From: Aphelocoma coerulescens
Taxonomy: Eukaryota; Chordata; Aves; Passeriformes; Corvidae
DNA length: 64,000 bases
Direction of reading: 5' to 3'
NCBI RefSeq assembly: GCF_041296385.1
Contig: NC_091014.1
Coordinates: forward strand, 17,521,578-17,585,577
The position numbers and the translations under genes were made by a program. Positions 24,469 to 37,420 of this stretch are shown here, one piece after another. Each line of letters begins with the position of its first letter. Positions within the stretch are counted from its first letter, which is position 1. The notes below the pieces were generated by a model. That model was not told where the DNA came from and did no database searches. It saw only the letters and a list, made by a program, of their open reading frames with translations.

Positions 24469-27400
24469 AATTAGTATCCATGAAGAATACTGACAATTTA
24501 AAAGGCAGATCTTTGAATCATCAAGTATTTTATTCTATTCATTCCATAGATCTGAAAAATTAAGAAGTGTTTACTCTAGATATAAGGGCGTTAATGAGTC
24601 AACATCCTATTTGTCAACTCATTTAGAATACATTGATCAATGCAAAAACTTAAATCACTGCACAGAAAATAGATATTAGAGCATTTTAGAGTCTCTGTTA
24701 TTTTTTTTTATTTCCATAAATGACCCACTGATTGCTGTTATATATGATGTGCATGTGTTTAAACCAATGATACTTTAGTTTACTTCAGATTTTTTTAAAT
24801 AAAATGAGACAGCATTATAAGATGCCTTTAATTGAGTTCAAATTGGTTGACTGGACATAAAATTATGTTAAATGAAATTTTAGTCTACAGCTAAGTAGGT
24901 TTTTATTTGGCTATAAACCAAATTGGCTCAAATTTTTAAAAGTTAGACATCAAAACAAGTGAAGGTGAAAATAAAAAGCAAATTAGCTGCTTCTGGAGTG
25001 TGAATTCACATTTTTAGCTGCTGTTTGTACTGCACTTGTTGATAATATTAGTACAATGAATTTTTGAAAAATACCCTAGATGAGAAAACAGACTTATGAC
25101 CACAATAACAGAGTGATTTTAGGTATAGTGAACCATAGGATTCTTAAGAGTAAGTATATTAACATCTACATAATACTGACATTGTGATCTGAACCCTGGG
25201 TACTGTTTCTTACACAGTAACTATTACACATTATGGAAGAGAGGAAGAAAATTTAAGAACTAGTTTCATCTAAGTGCCCTATGATTAGGATAAATTTGCA
25301 TTAGTACATAAAACAACACTCAATCAGATTGCTTTGAAATCATATCTGCTGAAAATATTTTGAAATGTAACTGTTATAGTTTGTTGTTCTCTGCTTTACA
25401 CATTCAGTGGTGTTACACCTGCACAAATTAAGAGTGAGAAGTAAATGATAGAGTTAGGAAGACCTGAAACTGTGGTAATATGAGTGACTTTTCTTATCCT
25501 CAATCAAACAGTGCTTTGTTTCTATCATGTGAGAGAACAAGGAAGGCCACATCACTGCTAAAAAGTAGCTCTTGCTTTCCCGAGGAGCACACTCTAACAC
25601 TTAGAAGAACAGTTTCCCATATCCACTACTGTCAAGTACTCTGTCAAGTAGATAACCTGGAAATTCCACTGTTCTTAAAAAACCCCAAAAAACTGTGAAA
25701 GTTCAGATTTTATTCCAAACTGAAAATTTTGAAATATGAAAATAGTCTGAAAATAATGTTATCTATACTGTGAAAGGATCACGGGCCTTGTTGAATTCAA
25801 CTCGTTTTAGTTTTAAGGAGATTACCCAATTTCTGGCTTCATAACATTAAACAAAATATTAAATAAAATAAGAAGTGCTTTGGCAGTGTGAATTTTTAGA
25901 CTTCTCTTTCTCAGCATTAGAAAAATTTAGATTGCAGTGCCCAATGTAATTTAGTACAGATTCACTAAACAACTTATGAAAAGAAAGCTCAGAGTTTTTT
26001 CAGTAATAGGCAGCCTTGTCAGAATCTCCCCTGCTATGCACACGTGGTTCCAAATGCATTCCTGTCTGTAGAACACAAACACACCAGCAGCCTGTTTCTT
26101 GTGAGGCCTCTGGGCAGGTAGGATCTGGCATTCCATGCCCTTCGAACCCACACTCTAAACCACACTAAGGTGACCTTATCTAGCTCAGTCTGTCTCCACC
26201 TACTCACTGATGTTTGCCAGCACCTTGTGAGAGGAGGTCACACACAGAGGATGGTAACAGAGGCACCCTAGGAGAATGCAGCACCATGTGCTCTACAGAA
26301 AAGCTTTATAATTAACTGAAATATAGATTATATATTAAACTGAGAACAAATTCAGGCTGCCTCTGAGGATAACTGAGATGTCAGATGTGGAAGGTAAGGA
26401 TCATTCTAGTTCAAAGCTACTCCCAGGACTGGGCACCTTGTTAAAATGTATGAATAACACATCAAGAACATTCTTTAAAACACATAAACACATTTTTATT
26501 GTGTTCTGGGAACTGTATTTGGAGTGTACTTTCCATGTATACTAGAAATTCCAGTTTTTCAGAATGATGCTTGAAAAAACTGAAACTTCTTTTAGCTTAG
26601 GAAATTTTTGTAATGATGTGTGTGGTGATTTTATTAATTCAAGCTCATTTCATCAATTTGTGAAAAGGATAAAATTGATGCATTTATGACAGCATAAAAG
26701 GAACTGGGTTTTATTAAAGTGCAATTTCATTCAGTAGAAGTGTTTTGTTATTAGAACATGCATTGTAACCCATTTTATAGCAATTAATATGCAAAAATGA
26801 TACAATAATTTATGAAACCACAAAAATGCGTTTCCAAGCTGTAGCAATAATAGCTGCAAATTTTCAAATATGTATTGCAATAGCTCTGCTCACAGTACTG
26901 AAATATCTGTAGTATTGCTCTTTCTTCTATAACAACTCTATAATTTCAGAAGTTTATGAACCAATCATAAAACTTCTGCTTTTCTTGCAATATGTAGCTC
27001 AAATTGAATTAAGGAAAGCAGAGCAAAGAAAACCTTATTAGAACTGGTTTGGTAGCCTTTGATACAAAAGCTTTTTATTAACACAATCAATAGTCCTCAC
27101 TCCTGGAGGAATGATTGAATAAAATGCTACCTGTAATTGTGTATATACAGGATCTGGCCTTGGTGTACGGTGTAGGTTATAAATACAGTCTATAGTGGCA
27201 AAGTCAAGTTCTTATTTTCAGTCTTACTGTTTTTTATTTTGGAATTTAGATATTACCTGAACTTAAATTATTTGTGCTTTTGGTCTGAGCAGTTAACAAA
27301 CATTTTTGATTTTTAAATAGAAATTCCAAACTGATAATATTTCCTTATCCACAAAAAGCGCATGGAAGTCCATTGAGCTGGCAAGTGGAATCACAAATGC

Positions 27401-30400
27401 AGGAGGTAATATCTTTGCCCACAATTTGAAATAATTCACTTTTAGGATTTTTCCAAGGCTTTGATTTGTTTTGTTTCCCTAGGTGCTTATATCACACTTG
27501 GTATGCTATACAAACTTTTTTTTCCCATGTTTCTTACAGCTATCTTAAATTTAATACTAAATTCTGCTGCATTTTTCTTATTTGACAACCTTTGAAAAAG
27601 AGAGACAATTACTAATTTTTTGGCCTGAACCTGCATCTGGAATCTTCAAAATTAAAAATATCTTTTTCTTTTATTCATTTTTTTTTAACATGACATATTA
27701 CAAACATATCTTTTTTTTTTCTGAATTGATCATTCTACCTTGTTGTTAAGAACTTCATGTTAAACTAAACTGCTATGTACCTACAGTGAAACGTAAAGGA
27801 AAGAGTTCCTATATTCAGAGTAACTAGAGAACATACCCATATCCATTCACACAGCTTGTTGTAATTAAAATTACTGTTTTTCAAATTAAGTTCAATAATT
27901 GGTAATAAAATACAAATATTAAAAATTTTACTAAAACTGTAATTTTTTTCTGCAGTAATAATTTAAGGAAAAATATGTGTGTCAGACTCTGAGGTCGAAT
28001 AACTTCAAAACCAGATTTAATTTTTCAGGGAAAAAATAATTATTCGAATTACAGATTTGAAAGTTTTTTAGAAAAAATGCAAGAAAATATTTCTGTTCTT
28101 AAGTGAAACTATTGATTTTATATGATAATAAACAAAAAGAAGCAAGCAGATACAAAGAGTTTTCAATAGCAAAGGATTTACAAATTAGGCTATATTTTTC
28201 AACTTTGAGTACAAGTTGAGATCTAGACAAACTGATCCATTCTTATGGGTGGCACTTTTTGACCAATGCTTCCCATAAGCAAACTTATCACATACATAAA
28301 AATCCAGGTGGGACTCAAAAGCAAAGTTTTCTGGCAAATGACCAATTCCATGCAAAGAAAATTACTGCTGTACATCAAATCACAATGTATTCCTAAGTAA
28401 AAGGGTGCAGCAGATCAGGCTGAAATTTATATAATAATAAATCATTTAGTGTTGTCACTACCATGTGTACTTAGTATTTTTTAAGTTTAGTAAGTCCATT
28501 CCTGTGCTTTTCAAACCTAACTGATAAAAAAATCTTCACATTTTGGAACAGATTACCACATATACACCTGGTCATGGTCATATTGTTGAAATATGGTTGC
28601 AAACTTCAGCTTCAAATTTGGATTTTGCTTAATCAGTTCTATTCCGTGCTATTTGCTTAAATTTTGACTTTAACAATATTTCACATTGTCAATTTCCTCT
28701 GTGTTTAATGTCATAATCGTGCAGTTCTTTTTTCTCCAACTACCAATGCAGGTAGTTTCTTTGTTTTCTGCTCTAAGGTTCATTCTATCTAAAAATTTAT
28801 TATGATTTTCAAAATAATAGACACACAGTGCACAGTTAAATTTTATTGAGTTACATTAACCTGAGATATTTACTGCCCTATAACTTATCAAAACCCCACT
28901 TCACTTATTGGTAATAGCTCATTTATAATCACAGTAAGCAAATAATATTCTAGTGGATAAACCTTCAGAGAACAAGAAATCATTACACTGTCTGTTTTCA
29001 AGGTCAGCTTCTGGTCACCCACTTCATATTCACCATGACAAAATTTCTATTCAAACTTATGTGATGGAGCATGGAGCTGGTGGGGGTTTCTGGCTTCCAA
29101 GATATTTTTCTATGATCCATCGAGTGTTTTTCATAAGCATATTAGATATCATGTTATAAGAAGCTAGGATGTTTGCTCTTGAGACACTGTCAGTATGTTA
29201 CTCTGAAACCTATTAGTTTGATGCTTAGAAATTTTAATAAAAATGAATCACTCACTGTAAAGCTTTGCATGTCTGCAATAAGAGAATATTTGACAGGAAC
29301 CATGAATTGGAGGGTATTGTGACTTTGAGAGGTATTCTAATTTGTATGGGAAAACCTTCCTCAAGCCAAATGTCCAGGTTTTCTAGTGTACAATTCTAAA
29401 AAACCCAGAGGCAACCGAGAGGTGAATTTGAATCCCAAAAGGGCCATCTGTGGAAGCAGTAGCCAGACACACTCATCCCAGTGGGATTTCAGTATATATA
29501 ACGGCTATAAAACTGGATCATTAGATAACTTTGTATGCATCCCAGCCTGGTATTCAGACATTTGAGAAGCTGTATGGATTGAATCCAGCCAGACATATAT
29601 TTAAGCAGATTTATCTCCTTCCCATTTGTGATATGATCCTTCTTCTGGTATTCTTTAGGGAAAGGCATCTAAATACAAAAGGAGAGTGATACAATTGTCC
29701 AAAAATAGCACAGGAAAGTAGGAAAATGACATTGGCATCTTATTCTGTCTTGACGAGTAGATTGAAAAAATATTCATAGTTTTTCTTACAGCTGATGAAT
29801 TTTCTAATTGATAACGAAACCTACTTATAATCTTCCTTTCAAGTATTACCAAGTTGCTTACCCCATAATGAGATTCTTAACTTTCAAGGAAGAAAGGAGA
29901 CATTTTTTACAAACTGCCATACAACATGTATGGAAATTGAAGTGCATCAAATCGGTTCAGCTTCTTCCTCATTTATTACCAATATAAATTTAGGTGATTT
30001 TTTTCCTGCCCCAAAAGATTTTAATTTGGCTAGCATCATGATAAATATTGCAACTTGCTGAACAATTTAATACTTAAATCATATAGATATTAAAATACTC
30101 CTTCAAGGCATGAATAATAAGTACACATTTTTTGAACCTTAGAACATAAATGTAAATCTAGGATTTCATTATATCTTTAACTAATAAGTTATTTTTATTT
30201 TTCATGCTAATATATTCCACTATGTCAATTAAAAATACTAGAAAAATATTGTGACAAATTTATCCAGTTAATTAGCAAGCAGAAATCTTGATGAACAGCA
30301 GGTATTTTTATGTTACCCACGAATAGTTCTATCTACCGTGCATTCTTATTTCTATTATCTTCCAAAAAATCTATGAGCAGAAACCAGCTGCATACTGGGT

Positions 30401-33228
30401 TATTGACAGGATTAAAGGAAGCCCACAGATAAAAGAAAACAATGTGCTTGGGGAAAAAAAATCTTTTTGCCCATAAAATATAAATAACATATTCATAATT
30501 GGAATGTGCTTTGGGATTTCTGTTCTTCCTACACTGTATAAATATCTGCAGTGCTACTGGATTTTGTGAATGGAATGGAGAAGAATAAAGTCTTTTTAAA
30601 AGAAGTGCAAGAATATATTCTTGATTTTTCCTTGACTTTGCCTATGCTATATGCTACAATATCACAGATATACTGTACTTGCCTTTTTAAGCAAGTTCTG
30701 TAATGACAGGATTTCATGAACTTTTCAAAGTATTGTCAAAGAGGCAGTAGTGCATCTTGTCAGAGACACACTGAGCCAAGTTACAGCTGTGCAGATCCCT
30801 CTAGAAAAAACAACAAAGCTATTTGTTTCATTTCTCATACAAGTATTGAATCATTTATTAGTTGACACTTATAACAGCACTCATTAAAAATAAAATTTCC
30901 TTCCCTCAGCATCGAGCAATGGAATTTGCACTCGAGCTAATATTGACTCAGTAACTTCATGGAAGTCATTTGAGACAACCATTGTGTAAAATGTGAACCA
31001 AACACACCTAACAGCAGCATCTAGATTCTGCCTCTTCCTGGGTGCCTTCTATAATCTGTGAACAAAGTTGTCACTATGTTCAGTTTCCCTCTTTTACTGA
31101 GAAAGTTGTGCATACTTCTCTGCAGAGCTCAACAGCTCTGAAGAGAGCTGCTGACTCACTATACTGGGGTTGTGGGCAGCCTGCTGGGGAGGGCACTGAG
31201 GAATGTTTGGTTCAGTTCTTTCAAACAGAAGGGGGAAATGAACTTAGATCTCACCTATTTTGGGATAGTGTTTCCACTGGGTAAAGTGTAATGTACAAGC
31301 TCTGCAAAGCTATCACTGCCACTCATTGCCTGCTGTGTTTTAGATGGGTAGGTCCATCTGAGGTTTCAGAAGAAAAAGAAAAAACTCAGCTACATTCCTT
31401 TGAAAGAGGGATCAGAAGGAGATGCTGCTATTAGCCAAGTAAGCCATAAAGATGGACAACAGTTAAGGCTCCATCCTGTCGTCAGCATGTCACTGCTGGA
31501 TGGCTGTAAGCAGATTCCCTTTCAGCAGCCTCATTTCTCTGGGGACAGTTCTGTCACCTATAAACTTTTTTGTGTATTGTGCATGGGTCCTTTGACTCCA
31601 GCCCAGGGCTCTGCATACCAGACACCTTAATGGAAACAGTAGGCATTTGAATCCCTGATACTATGGTGCTTACCTCCCTTTTTAGGTGTAACACAGAGAC
31701 TTCCTGTTAGCACTCCTCCCTTATTACAATTTTTCCTTTCATCTGTGCCTTTTCTTTCAGGTGCCCATCTTTAGTGTAAGTTTTCACTGTGGAAACATGA
31801 TTCAGTTAGAAACACATCAATATTTTCATAAAAAACAAAATATGACTTTGAGTGGCTTATAACATGATTTCTAAAAATGAGTTTTGGTAGAACCATGAGA
31901 TATATATGCTCTGCTTGGCCCAAGGAGAACCATTCAGTAATGCAGCATGAATTTTTTCCTTCACAGAATGTGTTTAGGTATATATGGCAAGCTTTTCGAG
32001 GTTATCAAAAATGGAAGAGTACATGTGACCAGAATGCCTAATAAGTCTATCCACCATCATTTGCTGATACTTTCAACCTTGATCTGAAATATTTCAGGTC
32101 ATTTTCCTAACAAAGATACTCAGCAGTGCAAAATAATCCCAATTTTGTGTTGTACTCTGTAATGGATGAATTTAATGAACTGTTCACTGAGCTCACCAAA
32201 TATATGTGACCTTGAACAGATTTTATATAAGTAATCCAAAGCAGAAAAGCAACTAGATGGAAATAAAATGCAGTATGTTGCCATATCAGACTTTCAAAAA
32301 TTTTCATACTGAACTGACATTATTTTCACCTGTGATTTGGAAAGCTCACTGATAAGGTGGGTTCCTGTGTAATTCCTGGACTGGTAGAAATTAATCCCTA
32401 GAAAGTCTATCTTGTTTCTGAGGGAATTGTCCCACAAGCAAATGAAGGGAAAAGCAGCAGGTTGTTTTCATCAGACTCTCCAGAATATTTGGTTGCATGA
32501 TGATATTTGCAATATAAACTCTTGTGAAAGTTCTGGTAATTACTGATGAATTTAGGATTCTGCAGGGCAATGGATTCAGGCAACCTGGAAAATCCAGCTT
32601 AGGCTAGAATACACTCTGTCCTCTACAACTGATCAAAAAACCACAGGAGACTACAAAGACGAGTTAATCTACCCATGCCTTGTCTTCCCCGCAGCTGCAT
32701 AGTGCCTGCACTTTGACATCATAGTCTTACTCAGTGTGCTTAAATATTGTAAAAAATTACATGAAGGACTGCTTCTTGGTGTAAACCCCAAAGCAAAATC
32801 CTCAGATTTATCAACTCAGATTAATTAAAAAAATAGGCAATTAATATTATTTCATAAGCATATCAATATTAATCATTGTGTAATCCCTGTATAACTTTGA
32901 CTTTTGGTAAATTGCATTTATTGCAAATGCTATGACAGTCCGTGTGTTCATCTGTGCAGTTGGCTGATTCTCCCTCCTGATTTTGCAGATATCTTTGCTT
33001 ACATATTTAACACAATCCTGCTTGTGTGATAAAGAATGAAACTTGGCTGAGTTAATTATGTTCTTAGTGGTTAAATGTTACCTCCCTGGTTCTCACCAGC
33101 ACCAGTCTCTTACCATGTCTCCTCTTGTACCTTTCACATTTAGAATCTCCCAAAGAGCACTGTAAGGTATCAGCCAGAGAGGATTGAGCAGCAGCAGGCA
33201 GAATAGAAATGTCTGTGTAAATATCATC
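24469..33228. other. Long AT-rich non-coding tract without recognised transposons
   Basis: I recognise no CR1, LTR or DNA transposon here. The sequence is AT-rich and holds many TAAT, ATTA and ATGCAAA-like words, for example in 26620-26880. Open frames are 60-80 codons and none is recognisable. No splice-bounded conserved exon is apparent. The stretch could hold enhancers, but the sequence alone cannot show it. Confidence 0.45.
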
Positions 33229-33252
33229 AGATTAGATTAGATTAGATTAGAT
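33229..33252. repeat. (ATTAG)n microsatellite
   Basis: Four perfect ATTAG units with partial units at both sides, followed by degenerate ATTAGATATTT. Confidence 0.9.
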
Positions 33253-33539
33253 ATTTACATTAGATATTTCAATTACATATTTGGATTATTATTTATAGGT
33301 ATATTGATGCAATATTTATAACATTAGGATGACAAAATAATTGATCTTTCAAATTCAGATACTCAGATGAAATTCACGCTTTCTCTCTGACTCCATAATA
33401 ACTCTAACTCTTGAAGCCTTCCAGGAGGTAAAGGAACTGCACTGCTGGCATACTGTTGCTCCTTGCTGATTTAAAGAAAATATTCCAATTCCTATTTTTT
33501 CAAACTAAATGTGATTACATAATGTAGCATTATGTGTTG

Positions 33540-34252
33540 TGTTGGTTTTGCACAGACTGTTTTTTGGTAGTGGGTGGGACCACAGAGGTGGCTTCTGTGA
33601 GAAGCTGCTGGAAGCTTTCTCCGTGTCTGGCAGAGCCAATCCCTGATGGCTCTGAAGATGGACATGCTGCTGGCCAAAGCTGGGCCAATTAGAGAGGTTG
33701 GTAACACCTCTGTGAAAACATATTTAAGAAGAAATCAAAACAAAGGTGGAGGCACAGTTTTAATTCCAGCCAAAAAAGAGGAAGAGGTGAGAATGTGTGA
33801 GGGAAACAACATGGAGACACCAAGGTCAGTGGAGAAGGAGGGGGAGGAGGTGTTCCAGGCACCAGAGCTGAGATTCCTCTGCAGGCTGTGATGGAGACCA
33901 TGGTGAAGCAGGTTGTCCACCTGCAGCCCATGGGGATCCACGGGGGATGCAGAGATCCACCCGCAGCCCGTGGGGGCGGTGTCTGTGCTGGAGCAGGTGG
34001 ATGCCTGGAGGAGCTGTGATCCAGTGGGAGACCCAGTGGAGAGAGGGGGCCATTGCTTCCAGGCTGGAGCAGCCTGTCCTTGGAGGACACCCCATGGAAG
34101 AGTGACCCATGCCACAGCAGTTTTGGGAGGACTGTGTGCCCGTTGCGGGAACTCACATTGCAGCAGTTTTGGGAGGACTGCTGCTTGTGAGATTGGAACT
34201 GTGCTGGAGAAGTTCATGGAGAACTGTCTCCTGTGGAAAGGGACCCCACAGT
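33540..34252 (+). mobile_element. ERV LTR, plus strand, 3'-truncated
   Basis: The element starts TGTTGGTTTTGCACAGAC. A TATTTAA box lies about 180 bases in (33721-33727), followed by purine-rich and then GC-rich sequence. The GC-rich part has a loosely repeated unit built on GGAGCAG, GTGGGAGACCC and TTTTGGGAGGACTG, including two near-copies of CAGCAGTTTTGGGAGGACTG at 34115 and 34160. I associate this layout (early TATA box, long GC-rich R region with CTGGAGCAG-type repeats) with an abundant bird ERV LTR, from memory. Similarity to that type stops near 34252, before any poly(A) signal, so the 3' end is missing. Frames of 94-160 codons on both strands arise from the repeat composition and are not genes. 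Confidence 0.65.
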
Positions 34253-34341
34253 CTCACAGGAGAATGACATCTCATTTAACAAACGTTGTCTTTTTCTGGC
34301 AGGCACGGGTTACTTTTGCCTCCTCCAAAATGGTGCTTCCT
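34253..34341 (-). mobile_element. Short ERV leader remnant between two opposed LTRs
   Basis: On the minus strand this lies directly downstream of the primer-binding site of the 34363-34924 LTR, where an ERV leader would be. It is about 90 bases long and no gag sequence is recognisable. Where the leader ends and the truncated plus-strand LTR begins is uncertain. Confidence 0.4.
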
Positions 34342-34359
34342 GTCCCTGTTTGGGCGTCA
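34342..34359 (-). promoter_or_regulatory. ERV primer-binding site, lysine-tRNA type
   Basis: On the minus strand it reads TGACGCCCAAACAGGGAC, three bases after the CA end of the adjacent LTR. It matches the lysine-tRNA primer-binding sequence of retroviruses, as I remember it, at 16 of 18 positions. Position and sequence together make a chance match unlikely. Confidence 0.7.
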
Positions 34360-34362
34360 AAA

Positions 34363-34924
34363 TGACTGTAGCAGGTTGACCTTTGCTGGGTGGAAGCTGT
34401 CCACTAAGCCACTGTATCACTCCGTTTCCCAGTGGGACAGGGGAGAGAATAAGATGGGGAACAACCAGTGGGTGAGATAAGGCAGTTTATTGCAGCAAAA
34501 GAAACAAGAGGGTTTTGTGCACGCATAAGCGAAGGGAAAGTCAGTCTCTGCTTCCCATCAGCAAGCAATGTTTGGGCACTTCCGGGGAAGCAGATTCTCA
34601 GCACCTGCAGTGATTTCTCCAGAAGGCAAATACTGAAGAATCAGTATGCCTTTCTCCTCTCTCCCTTAGCTTTTGTATCTGAGCTAACATCATAGGGTGT
34701 GGAATAGCCCTTTGGTTAATTTGGGTCAGCTGGCCTGGTTGTGTACCCTCCCAGGATCTTGCCCATTCCCATCCCCTTTGATGGGGGAAGGAATGTTAGA
34801 AGGACAGAGCTGCTCAGCAGCAGCCAAAACACTGGTATGTTATCAACACCCTTCCAGCTACCAGTGCAAAGCACTGTACTGTGAGGGCTGTGAATTACTC
34901 AGTCATACGCAGTGCAAGTGTGCA
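34363..34924 (-). mobile_element. ERV 5' LTR, minus strand
   Basis: Read on the minus strand, the element runs from a TG near 34924 to CA at 34363. It has an AATAAA signal within GCAATAAACTG (plus strand near 34482) and a pyrimidine-rich tail. It shares U3 blocks with the LTR at 1004-1571, such as the AATTA(A/G)CCAA block and the GTTGATAA(C/T) block, and has nearly the same length (562 versus 568 bases). A lysine-type primer-binding site follows after three bases, so this is a 5' LTR of a provirus and not just a solo LTR. The internal part is lost after about 90 bases. The outer end is approximate because the last 50 bases are diverged. Confidence 0.7.
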
Positions 34925-35014
34925 GAAAGAAAAAAAATCCTCTTTTATTGGTAAAGTGAATTTAGCAAGTACATTCAATGCTTGAGGCATTTGAACAATG
35001 CCCTCAATAAAAAA

Positions 35015-35071
35015 CTCTAATATTATTAATTACTAATTAATCACTACTAATAATTAATTAATTATTGCTAA
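35015..35071. repeat. AT-rich imperfect repeat (TAATTA words)
   Basis: TAATTACTAATTAATCAC and TAATAATTAATTAATTATTG are overlapping near-palindromic words with almost no G or C. Confidence 0.6.
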
Positions 35072-35075
35072 TAAC

Positions 35076-35160
35076 TTTTATTCATCCCTGAAGGGGTCAG
35101 GCAGTTGGACTAGATAATCACTGTAGGTACCTTCCAAATGAAATAATTCTATTCTATCAA
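35076..35160 (+). mobile_element. CR1 3'-end remnant
   Basis: The stretch GTTGGACTAGATAATCACTGTAGGTACCTTCCAAATG followed by ATTCTATTCTAT is the characteristic end of a plus-strand CR1 copy. Nothing further 5' is recognisable. Confidence 0.75.
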
Positions 35161-37420
35161 GTCTGTTCTTTTCTGTTTGTTCTTTCCTGTTCTGTACTAC
35201 TCCTGAAGGTGAATTTCTTCTGTACTTGAATACACTCTGTAACAATCACAACAGTTTTCTTTTATTAAGAGTACCAAAATGGAAGTGTAAATCTAATTCA
35301 CCTTTATAATAAAGGTCAACATTCATATATGAAATATATATATTATATACATAATATGTAATAACTGTCATTTTCAAGATGTCCAGACTACTTTAGTATT
35401 TCTACAATTTTATCGTTTTTTTCTCAGACAAAATTATTTCCAGAATTTCTGTGAGATTTCTGATGAGTTTCAGGATGACCAAAATTGAATTTCTTGGAAA
35501 ATTAATTATTAATTAAAAAATATTCATTCTGTTGTGTTTATAATGAAGATCTTAACTAGTACATAGTCTCAAATACTCTTGAAAATGATAGTTTTCAAGC
35601 TGCACAAAGTATTACCCTGTCGTTATTTTTTAGTGATAGCTACATTTTTTTTTTTAGAAGTCACCTTCCACATTTTTAATTGTTTTTAAGAATTGTTTAC
35701 CAGTGCACAGCTGTGTTCATTTCCTGTTGCTGGAATGTGTAACAGGCATGCTGTTGCTAACTGGACTTATGGTTTCATACACCCAGTTGTCGCTATCAGT
35801 AAGTCACAAATTGCCAACTGTTACCACATCATAAAATTCTGGAGAGATATACTATGCTAAGTGCAGTCAAATGTCTCTGGTATCTTAGATACCACTGTGT
35901 GGTAACTTTTGGCAGGCACTGACAGTTTAATAGCTCTCAAAAATCCGAATAATTATTACTTAGCCTGCTATCACAATTGATAACCCTGCTGGCAGGGAAA
36001 AGAAGCCAAAATCAAAGTAGTAATGCAATCCAAAGTAACCCCATATAAAGTCAACCAATTTCATCAGTTTCCAAATAAACAAGAAAGAAAAACCATCACA
36101 GGAAACATGGCATCCAACTATGGACATTTATGTCTAAATGTAGTGCCCTGTGCCACACGGAACGTGTCTGCTTAACAGGTGCTATGGGTCTGCATCTGGC
36201 AGAAAATAAACTATAAGGGAGTATTGGCAATCACAGAGAATCCTTAAAGTTTGTCTACATATGTGACAGTAGATTTAAACAGGACAGCCATTCATCCTAC
36301 CTTTTAATGGCATCAGTTTCCATATCAAGGTCTGCTAAACATTTTAGGTGTCAGCTCCTGAAACGTCACAATATTCAATATGTAATACCAGGGTTAAAAG
36401 ATTTGACATGGTTCATTTCTTGCTGGCTGAAATGTGGGGCGATGAGGATTTGTTTCATGGGCCATCCAACCAGTCATCCTACAGGGACAGCAGACTGTTG
36501 TTGATGCAGTTGGAGGCAGACATGGAGCAGTTATGCTTATGGCATCCCCTTATTGTTTGTGGTCACATAAATCTGAGCTTTGCTCATTAGAGAGGTTTTG
36601 CTGCTCTCTAACTACACCAGCATTTGAGGTGCTTAGGAAAACAATGTTCACATGTGCACTATTATTTCTCATCAAGACAAGCTCATAATTTCTGTAACTC
36701 CATTGTATCCAAGGGAATCATGCCTGCAAGTAATTTGTCTATTCCATTCAGTTCAATTCAAGGTCTAAAGAGCTACAGAGACAAGGAGATTAGGTATAGT
36801 GGGATTCAGTGTTGGCTGGATTTAAAAATAAAAAAAAGGACAAAGATTATCAGCCCAAACCCAGAAGAATACAATTTGTTTTTAAGGATAAGTGATAGAA
36901 AGTGTTCTAGCAAAGAAATCTATGTAATACTTAAAAGCTGTTCTAAGAATGAAGACAGTAAAGCAGGAAGAATTATTAGTATTTCAGTCTCCAAGTGTGT
37001 TATTTGAAGACAATTCCAAGACAATGGAGACATACAGAAGTATTTACAGGTGGATTTTGACTAACATCAGTTTTATATGTGGAAGTAGATAACTAAAAAT
37101 ATTGCTTACTGAAACAGGAGTGAGCAACTGCAGACCAGCAAATTTCATTACTCTTAGGAGTCACACGTCTTGCTTGAGGATTAGCCTGGGGTCTTTAGAG
37201 AAACCGTACAATAGCAATTGCAGACACCAGGGAAGTCCCTTTTATGTCACCCTTCCACCCCTGTCTCCAGTATAAACCTGAAAGAAATAGGAGATCAGTG
37301 TTGTTATGATCCAGTTTCAACCCAGAAAAGCAAAGAAAGCTGTCTCTGCATAAACTGGAAAGAACTTAGAGAAGGGTCAAAATATTCCCAAAAGAGAGAT
37401 TAAAACCAAATGAGGTTAGA
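35161..37420. other. Non-coding sequence, no element recognised
   Basis: Two overlapping frames at 36307-36590 (65 and 80 codons) look somewhat protein-like but match nothing I know and have no recognisable splice context. The 127-codon frame at 36624-37007 is also unassigned. Confidence 0.45.

Noticed and set aside
33689..34365. Overlapping open frames of 94-160 codons on both strands
   Set aside because: They lie wholly in a GC-rich, internally repetitive LTR. Frames overlap on opposite strands, and none shows a known motif or splice context.
36307..36590. Overlapping 65- and 80-codon frames with protein-like composition, considered as an exon
   Set aside because: No recognised family, no convincing splice sites and no partner exons nearby.
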